From Microbotryum silenes-acaulis (Eukaryota; Basidiomycota; Microbotryomycetes; Microbotryales; Microbotryaceae), in contig QPFY01000006.1 in the NCBI GenBank assembly GCA_003665825.1, forward strand, positions 992,001 through 1,056,000: a stretch of 64,000 bases of DNA, read 5' to 3'. Below are positions 56,981 through 64,000 of the stretch, one piece after another. The notes beneath the pieces were generated by a model, which saw nothing but the letters and a program-made list of their open reading frames with translations, was not told where the DNA came from and did no database searches. The position numbers were made by a program, and so were the translations under genes. Within the stretch, counting starts at the first letter, position 1; each line of letters begins with the position of its first letter.

Positions 56981-59900
56981 ATGTCGTCGACCATCTACCA
57001 GGACTCGTTCGTCAATGCTCGGCCCGGTGCGCCGTACCATGCCGTCACCGCCCGACTGTCGCTCGCTCGTGCGTTGACGCAAGACCTCGCATCCTACTAC
57101 CACGAGCGGGCACTGGTTGAAGATGCGTATGTCAAGTCGTTGCAGAAGCTCTCGACTCGACTGCACCAGGCGGGCTCGCACACGGTCTTTGCCAGCATCG
57201 ACGAGCTCGGCCTCGACTCCCGTGAGCGCCAGCGTCAACTCGGAGCATGGCATGCCGTCCGAGTGCGTCTCGAGGTCGAGGTCAACGAACTGGCCCAGCA
57301 GCACGAGACGTGGAGGAGGAAGACGGTTGAAGAGGTCGAGACTCCGTTGCGACAGAGCTTGTCCAGGCCAGAGTGGGCTCGCTGGCAGCAGGGCGAGGCG
57401 TCGCTCGGCTCGACCGTCCGAGAGTACGAGAGCACGCTTGACAAGGTGCAAAAGGTCAGTAGCAGTCACAGTATTCTAATGCTTATGTTTGGTTCAGGGT
57501 CCGGGCTAAGACTGACCTCATCCGCTACGTTACTTCCCCGCGGCTCCTCTCGTATCTCATCTGTGTCTCACCCGCTTCGTGCCGTCATCCGAAATTCGCA
57601 CACTGTCTCGGCCCCTGTCGACAATTTGCTTCCCTTAACATCCTCAAAGGCTTCTAGCCATCAAGGAACGAAACCGGCAGGGTCCACTTCGACCAAGCTT
57701 CTGACCTCCCAGGCCCACTTGGCCACGCTCGGTTCATCTCTCAAGTCGGCTACGCCGGCTTTCCTCGACACCTCGCAAAAGCTTGATGAATCGCACCAGC
57801 TCTTCCTCAAGGAGGCTCTCATCCGATCCGGAACGTTTACGTCCGATCTTGGGCGCGACCGAATGGAAGCCGGCGAAGGTCTGCTCAACACCGTGCTCGG
57901 CGTCGATGAACAGGCCGAGATCCAGGGCTGGGGCTTGAGAGAAGGCATGAAGGCCTCGGGTGGTGGATCCGCGGCTGCGAGCGGTGTTCAAAGCACAAAC
58001 GAGTTTGGAGCCACGTCCGCCACGAGTGCATCCGGGTATGGCGGCGCGATCCGAGAGCAATCTATTGCCGAGGAGCCGATCCAGGCTCCGCCTCCAACTC
58101 TGGCTCCGCCAGCGCAGACCCAGGATCGAATGCGAGCTTCTTGTGAGTGCCGAGTCCGCCAGATACGCAGGTTAAAAAGGCTGTATAGCTGATGATCGAC
58201 ATCGAACGGCCTACCTTAGCCAGCGCTCGACCTGCACCCCCTCCCGTCGCCCCTCTGCCCCTCCCCTCCCCGGCTGCACCGAAAAAGTCCGGCGGAGGCT
58301 TCAAGTTCTCAAAGGTCTTTAAGCGCGACAAGGGATCGTCAGGAGCCGCCTCTTCCAAATACGGTACTATCGAAACCAGCAACCAGTACCGAGGCTCTGC
58401 GGACCGTCAGTCGATCGAATCTCGTGATTCGGCGTCAGTCGTTAGTCGACCCGAAGCGGCGACGCGCTCGTCCCTTCTGGCTCCTCATGCCCCCCGGTTG
58501 GACCGCACGGCTAGTGGATCGAGCAGTCTGATGGGTGGTTCTTCAAGCGCGGGTGCGATGCAAGCCCCCATCATGCCCACGGCGTCGACCCAGAATCGCG
58601 ATAGCTTAATGCCAGGTGGTACCGGCGGCCTCTTCCGACGGGCATCGTCGGCCAGGATGGGCAGCGGTAGCAAGAATGGCGGGCAGGCAGCAAGTGGCTC
58701 GGGTAGAGACGAGCCACTACAAGAACCGACGAGCAGCAATGGCGCGACTGTTGATGAGGAAGGGTACTCGGTTCCTCCGGCTGGCTACGACAAGCAGCCG
58801 TGGGAACGAACGGCGCAGGGCTCGAACCTGATGGATGATGATGACGACGACGAAGCTGCCGACACTGCTGCGCCCTTGCAAAGCTCTTCTCGAGCCCCCG
58901 CCGTGGCTCTTGCTCCGGCCATCATCACCGAAGCCGAAAGCGATCGTCAAGCCGCGCTCGAAAAGGTGCAATCGACGCTGCTCTCGTCGGGCCCGGCTTC
59001 GAGTCTGAGTCGCCGAACGACTCGCGGTCGTCGAGATATCAATCGTTTGTCGTCGATGCCCGGGCTCTCCGGAGCCACTTCGCCGATAATCGCCGATGAG
59101 AGCCCCGTGGCCCAAGCGGTCGAGCGAAAACAGCAATCACGCGAGACATCGTTGGACTCGTCGTCGGCCTCACCCGCCGCAGCAACGACGGTCTTTGCCC
59201 CCTCGGCGTTGAACCGCGTCGGATCACCTACGATGTCGTCCGACCGGGCCATGTCAATGATGTCGACAACGTCTCGCTTCGGTGGTGCGGCCGATCCTTT
59301 CGAGCACGAGGCCTCCCCTGGGTTGCGCGCGAACATCGTCGAGACCGTGAACGTCCTTTCCAAAGGTGGTGAAGTGACTCGGGTCATGATCACCGGCGAG
59401 GTTCATCTATCCTACCGCGCCGACTCGTCCGCAACGGCGGCCTCGCCACTCCGCTTCCGCATCGCGCAATTCGACCAATTCGAAAAGGCGGTCCCCAACA
59501 CGACGTACATCTCCCCTGTTGCCGGTGGGTTCCCCGGCGAATTCAAAGCTCTGCCTGCTCTAGCCGCACAACACGGCTCGACCGTCGTCGTACTCAAATA
59601 CCAAGTCCGTATCGGTGCGGGTCAAGAATTTCGCTACAACCCGCTTTCGGTAAAGGCGTTGTGGAAATGCGAACCGACGCAAACGAAGTTGATCATCAGC
59701 TACAAAGCCAACGTTTTACCTTCCTCTTCGTCGAGTCCCTTCGGCGAGGACGAAGAGGAGCCTTTGAGGGATCTCGAATTTTCGGTTCCCTTGGTGGCGA
59801 ACGTCTCGACTGTGCAAGCTAAACCTGCTGTGGCGAAATGGCATGCTGATACACATCGGTTGATCTTCAGCCTGCCCGAACCATTCGAATCGGGTCCGAC

Positions 59901-60081
59901 GGAGGAGAAGAAGTTGTTGGCAAGTGTGGGAACGGACGCGCAGTGTTGGGCACAGCCTTTGGCGGTGAAATGGGCGATCAGGGGGAGGTTGCTGAGTGAG
60001 GTCGGGGTGGAGATGGAGGGGGAGGGGTTCAAGGAGGTGAGGAAGGCGGTGGTGGCGGGCAAGTATTTGGTTGCCCCCTGA
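56981..60081 (+). CDS. SYP1: Syp1-like muniscin (F-BAR and mu-homology domain), endocytic adaptor
   Basis: Exons 56981-57454, 57650-58142 and 58220-60081 fit in phase and give 942 residues. The N-terminal F-BAR helices (YQDSFVNARPGAPYHAVTAR; YYHERALVEDAYVKSLQKLS) pass through HLATLGSSLKSATPAFL. A 350-residue Ser/Pro/Ala-rich linker with a lysine patch (FKFSKVFKRDKG) and an acidic run leads to the C-terminal mu-homology domain. That domain contains ANIVETVNVLSKGGEVTRVM, ITGEVHLSYRA, FQYNPL-like FRYNPLSVKALWKCEP and VKWAIRGRLLSEVGVEMEGE. Muniscins arrive early at clathrin sites, bend membrane and bind cargo. The first intron is a stop-free multiple of three (195 bp). Stop TGA at 60079-60081. 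Confidence 0.9.
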
Positions 60082-60305
60082 GTGGAGTGGAGTGGGATCT
60101 CTTGTTTGGGTTGGGATGGGGAGGCGTCAGAAGGACATTCTACACTCGTTTTGACGCAAATCGGTTTGCTCTCTTTTTAATCTATTGAAATGGAATGCAG
60201 TAGCTCTCACTTTGCAGCGACCCTCCACGAGAAACAGATGTCCTGCATTATGTAAAACCAAAGCTGCACTGTCAAAGCGTACCTCCCTGCCCCCCTTCGC
60301 CGTCA

Positions 60306-61992
60306 TCATCGCTTGTGCACGGTCCTCCTATCCTGCGGGAACTCGAGCGGGATCCTCAACACGGCCTGTTTCCTACTCCTCGCTTCGGAACTGGTCTTGA
60401 CGATTTTGGCGGCGAGGAGACGTTCCCTTTCGGCAGGGGAAGGGGTAAGGAGTTGACAGCCGAGGGAACGGAAAACCTCGCCAACCCTGAGTGAAAGAGG
60501 AGAGCGGGTCAGTTGATTGTAGGAAGAGCCAAACTTATGCGAGGTGGACCTACCTCTTTGCGCCGGTGCCCAGATCGTGCGCGATCGTGCCGACATCGGT
60601 CGCATAACTATCAATCCTGAGGCACAAGACCAACACGAACGACAAGAGCTTGGTCTCCATCGTACTCGTCATCTTGACCTGTTCCGCACCGCCGCCCAAA
60701 CCACCGCGATGCGATTCGGTGAACTTTTCCAACAGACCATCGATGATGATGGGCGAAGAGAAGAGAGGACCTAGACGTTCGGTAAGTTTAGGCCGGGCGA
60801 GAGAAGCCGTGCCTCCGAATTGGGTCGTTTGACGGAATTGCAAGAGGATCGAAAGGTAGACCAAGAGACGGAGTTTCTCCTTGTCCTTTTTACCGAGTTG
60901 GATTGACGAGGCGACGTCTTCGGAGTGGGAGGAGAGGAGACGACGAACGCGATCGTTGACGAAGCGACTTTTGCGAAAGGGAAGGAACGAGAGACGGGTT
61001 TTGAGGGGATCCGAGCGTTTGGAGTGGGTGGTCCGTCGGCAAGGGTTGGCACTGTTGGGTGTTTCCGGCGTTGGGTGTTCCTCCTCCTCTTCGACAGGTT
61101 CTTCTTCGACAGGGGGAAGAGCGTCGACAAAGCTCTCGATCCCGATGGAAGCGAATTCGTTCTTGGAGACGATCCCGTCGAGCGGATAGACATCGTCGAC
61201 CTTGGCCGCGTGCAAGTCCAACCTCGGAATGGTCGCTCTCTCGACATTCGCACTCAATTCGATCTGTGCACGATCGGGTAGACTCGCCGAGTTGTGGACG
61301 ATCGTTTGCTGCAGATGGGATTGGAGGTGCTTGGAGCGGACCGAGTCGCCGTAGCTCGATTCGGAGAGCTTGTTCCTCTCTTGGGCGTTGAGTTGACGTT
61401 GCGCCTTCTTGGTGCCGAACGCGGCTCCCAATGCTGCCCGTTGCGCGGAGAAGAGGGAAGACGCGGAGGGATGGGAAGGGTCGTGGGGGAGTGGTTTGAG
61501 GGACTTTATGGTGGGGTGAAAGATGTGCAAGGGGGCCGAGTGGAGGACGAGGGAGTTGGTGAGAGGGTCGTGGATGCCGATGAGGTATTGCGCGGAATCG
61601 GGTTCGGCCAAGAGCGACTGGGAATAGGAGGCGGCTTCCTCGGAGGCGTCGAGTAGGCGCACCTGGGCTTGGTGACGTGTGGTCGACTCGAATTCGATCG
61701 CGCCCGTCTCGGCGACGACGAGGTGAGCTGAGCTGAGCGAAGGCGGTTGACCGTCCGGTGTGTAGAGGTCAAAGGGGGTGGAGGGGGACGGTCGCGTCGA
61801 GGGGAACATGCCTGGGTGAGCGACACAGGCGTGAGCCAGTCCACACGAGGGGGTTTAGACAGGGTGCGCTGCTTGGAACTGACCTAGAATGGGAGCGACT
61901 TGGCCTCGTTCAGGACGGTGGTAAGCAACCGCGATCGCTTGTCCTGTACTCGACTTGCGCTTCTTGGACGTCGAAGCCACCGAGGACGCCAT
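60306..61992 (-). CDS. RPA49: RNA polymerase I subunit RPA49
   Basis: Exons 61992-61884, 61811-60554 and 60486-60306 give 515 residues. The start MASSVASTSKKRKSSTG precedes a dimerisation domain (SAQYLIGIHDPLTNSLVLHS; APLHIFHPTIKSL). The family's linker signature is RAALGAAFGTKKAQRQLNAQ. The C-terminal tandem winged-helix part has FRKSRFVNDRVRRLLSSHSE, LLVYLSILLQFRQ and LLSFVLVLCLRIDSYATDV. RPA49 pairs with RPA34.5 and supports Pol I initiation and elongation on rDNA. An acidic insert (EEEPVEEEEEHP) lies in the middle. It is divergent with NOC2 across 350 bp, fitting co-expression of ribosome-biogenesis genes. Confidence 0.9.
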
Positions 61993-62342
61993 GGTGAGGT
62001 GAAAAGTGGGGGTGCGATTGCGATGGCGATGCTGGAGAGGGAGCGAATGAGTCCGGCTCGAGGCGCGAGTGGAAGCTGAAGCCGGTCGCTGCGAAGCGCG
62101 GAGGAAGGCCGAGACTGGCGGAGAGGCGCTAAAGCTCCCTAAGGAGCCCTATTAAAGAGCCCTAATACCCATAATAAAGCGCCCTAAAGCCAGGCGAAGC
62201 CCCTTGCCCCTTGCCTCGCCTTGCCGGCTGCGAAGCGTCCGAGCCCGGGCTTCAGACTCGGCTCCCCTCCTCCTCCGCTCTCCCTTCCTCCAGCCCATCC
62301 CACCCGGCCTTCCTTGATTCATCGCCGTCCACTCGGTTCAAG
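61993..62342. promoter_or_regulatory. Divergent ribosome-biogenesis promoter with CCCTAA motifs
   Basis: The start codons of RPA49 and NOC2 are separated by 350 bp. CCCTAA occurs at 62137-62142, 62160-62165 and 62182-62187, with a near copy CCCTAT at 62148-62153. This is the fungal telomere-repeat core. In several yeasts Tbf1-type factors bind such sites at ribosomal genes. The motifs are seen; the factor is inferred. Confidence 0.6.
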
Positions 62343-64000
62343 ATGGGCAAAGTCTCCAAAGGCAAACAGACGAAAGCGTTCCTCAAAAAAGGGCTCTTGT
62401 CCGGCCAGATCAAGAAACGGCACGAGGTCAACGCGTTCAAACAAAAAGTGAAGGGGAGGCAGGTCAAGAGGAACAGGAGCGCTGACGATGTAAAGCCAGC
62501 TGACGGGGACAACGACGACGGAGAGGACAGTTTGGATGAAGAGGCGGGTAAGCGAGCCAAGGATAGCGAGGATGAGGACGAGGATGAGATCGACGTCGAG
62601 GACGTCTTGGGCGCCGATGGGTTACAGAACGATCATCAGGTCCGTCACAGCAGAATGCGATTTGGTGTCCTTGCCCAAACTGAAACCATTATTCCCCCCA
62701 CAGAGCGGCGGCGACGACGACGACGATGATCTCGCGCTCGAGGACGACGACTTGTCCAATCTCGGCTCCGATTCCGACAACGAGACCGCTTCACGCTCGG
62801 GCAAACGATCCCACGTCGCCGATCTCAAGGCTTTGGCCGAGAAGGACCCCGAATTTTTCAAGTACTTGCAGGAGAATGACGCTGAATTGCTCCAGTTCAA
62901 CGAGGACGAGGATGAGCAGGACGACGATGACCAAGAGGAGCACGATGAGGACGACGACGACGACGACGACGAGGATGAGGAAGACACCAACAGTCGAGGC
63001 AAAAAAGTCGAAAAGGAGGAGAAGCCAGCACCCGTCTTGACGCACGAAGTTCTCAGGAAATGGCAGAAATCCATCCTGCAGGTTAGTGTTGTCAGCCCGA
63101 GGCGTCCGAACCCTGGACTGATCACGTTTCTCCCTCCTCAGACCCGCTCGATCCGCTCGCTCAAGAAACTCTTGCTCGCCTTCCGATGCGCCGCCACGAC
63201 CGGATCGCACCAGACCTCACTGCAAGGCGCACGCTGGGAGATCCAATCGCCCAAAGTGTTCCACAACCTCATCATCGCCTCGCTCAAATTCACCCCGGTG
63301 ACTCTATCCTCTGCCGTGCCGTACAAGGAAAAGGACGGCAAATACAAGCTCGCGACCAATACGAAAGCCTATGCGTTGGCCCAACGACTGATCAAGTCCT
63401 ATTTTGTTTCCTTGCAAGCCCTCTTGGGCAGCGTGTCGACTTCTTCGGGGATCCCTTCGGTTGCGGTGAACGAGTCGTCCAAGCTGGTGCCCTACATCGT
63501 AGGCAATCGCAAGATCGCTCGAGCATGGGTCAAGCTCTTGCTCTCGTTGTACGAATCCTCGGCCGACGAAGTGCGCGTCGCAGCTTTCCTCGGCCTTCGT
63601 AAACTTGCCATCGCTTCCGACCACAGTCTGCGTGAATCCGTTCTCAAAGGCGTCTACGCGACCTTTTTGAGCTCGTCAAAGACGACGAACGTGCATTCGT
63701 TGCCGAGTCTGAACCTGATGAAGAACGCGGCGAGTCAGTTGTTCTTGATCGAGGGGAAGCAGGAGCAGGAGTTGGTGTACCAGTTGACGTTTGGGTACGT
63801 GAGGATGTTGGCCATGTTGTTGAGGAAGGCCGTCAAGGAGGGGTCCAAGGTGGGCCGAACTCTCTCACCATTCTCGGAAAAAAAAGCTGTGCTAATCTAA
63901 CGCGTTTCGAGCCAGGACTCGTTCAAATCGGTCTACAACTGGCAGTTCGTACACGCCTTTGACTTTTGGTCGATCGTGCTCAGTTCAGCGTGCGACCTCG
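62343..64000 (+). CDS. NOC2: NOC2, nucleolar complex protein 2 (3' truncated by window)
   Basis: Exons 62343-62639, 62704-63081, 63142-63849 and 63916 onward keep phase to the right edge, giving 489 visible codons. The start MGKVSKGKQTKAFLKKGLLS and the basic KKRHEVNAFKQKVKGRQVKR match the Noc2 N-terminus. Long Asp/Glu tracts with FFKYLQENDAELLQFNEDED follow. The conserved repeat region has SLKFTPVTLSSAVPYKEKDG, RKIARAWVKLLLSLYESS, SLPSLNLMKNAASQLFLI and FKSVYNWQFVHAFDFW. Noc2 works with Mak21/Noc1 and Noc3 to move pre-60S ribosomal particles from nucleolus to nucleoplasm. The remaining C-terminus lies beyond 64000. Confidence 0.92.

Overview
The window is nuclear DNA of an intron-rich basidiomycete fungus. 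Many genes carry several short spliceosomal introns (mostly about 50-200 bp) with GTGAGT, GTCAGT, GTAAGT or GTGCGT donors. Coding DNA is GC-rich, and the families are fungal: PAN3, Syp1, Mms22/Mus7, a DH-PH-FYVE RhoGEF. I lean towards Pucciniomycotina (a Microbotryomycetes-type yeast), but the sequence alone does not settle this.

Layout. 1-494 is the 3' end of an unrecognised gene. 672-8317 (minus) holds two RNA-tail genes in tandem, a Cid1-type nucleotidyltransferase and PAN3. A short mitochondrial cox3 fragment lies upstream, near 9018-9107. 10333-11861 encodes a single-pass membrane protein and 12211-14133 (minus) an auxin-efflux-carrier-family transporter. 14497-19322 is a transposon island: two decayed Helitrons of about 2 kb in inverted orientation, with a small third Helitron between them. 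All three end in the same hairpin followed by CTAG. 19587-24661 has an alpha/beta hydrolase, an NDUFAF6-like complex I assembly factor and a small membrane protein. 25350-32711 (minus) has a RasGEF and a FabG-like short-chain dehydrogenase. A gene-poor stretch of 2 kb follows.

34798-45709 groups nuclear functions: a TFIID-type histone-fold protein, a TDG/Mug DNA glycosylase and Mms22/Mus7. The last two are divergent, 319 bp apart. 45927-48312 (minus) is protein disulfide isomerase, whose last intron separates the HDEL codons from the stop codon. 49780-60081 has a RanBP2-type zinc-finger protein, a DH-PH-FYVE RhoGEF and the muniscin Syp1. 60306-64000 has RNA polymerase I subunit RPA49 and NOC2 as a divergent ribosome-biogenesis pair. 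The 350 bp between them contains repeated CCCTAA motifs.

The strongest points for follow-up are the HDEL/stop-splitting intron, the triple-Helitron inverted repeat, the cox3 insertion, the two functionally matched divergent pairs and the Cid1-PAN3 tandem. No tRNA, rRNA, CRISPR array or bacterial-type operon is seen. Exon coordinates come from reading-frame phase and splice consensus, not from transcripts.
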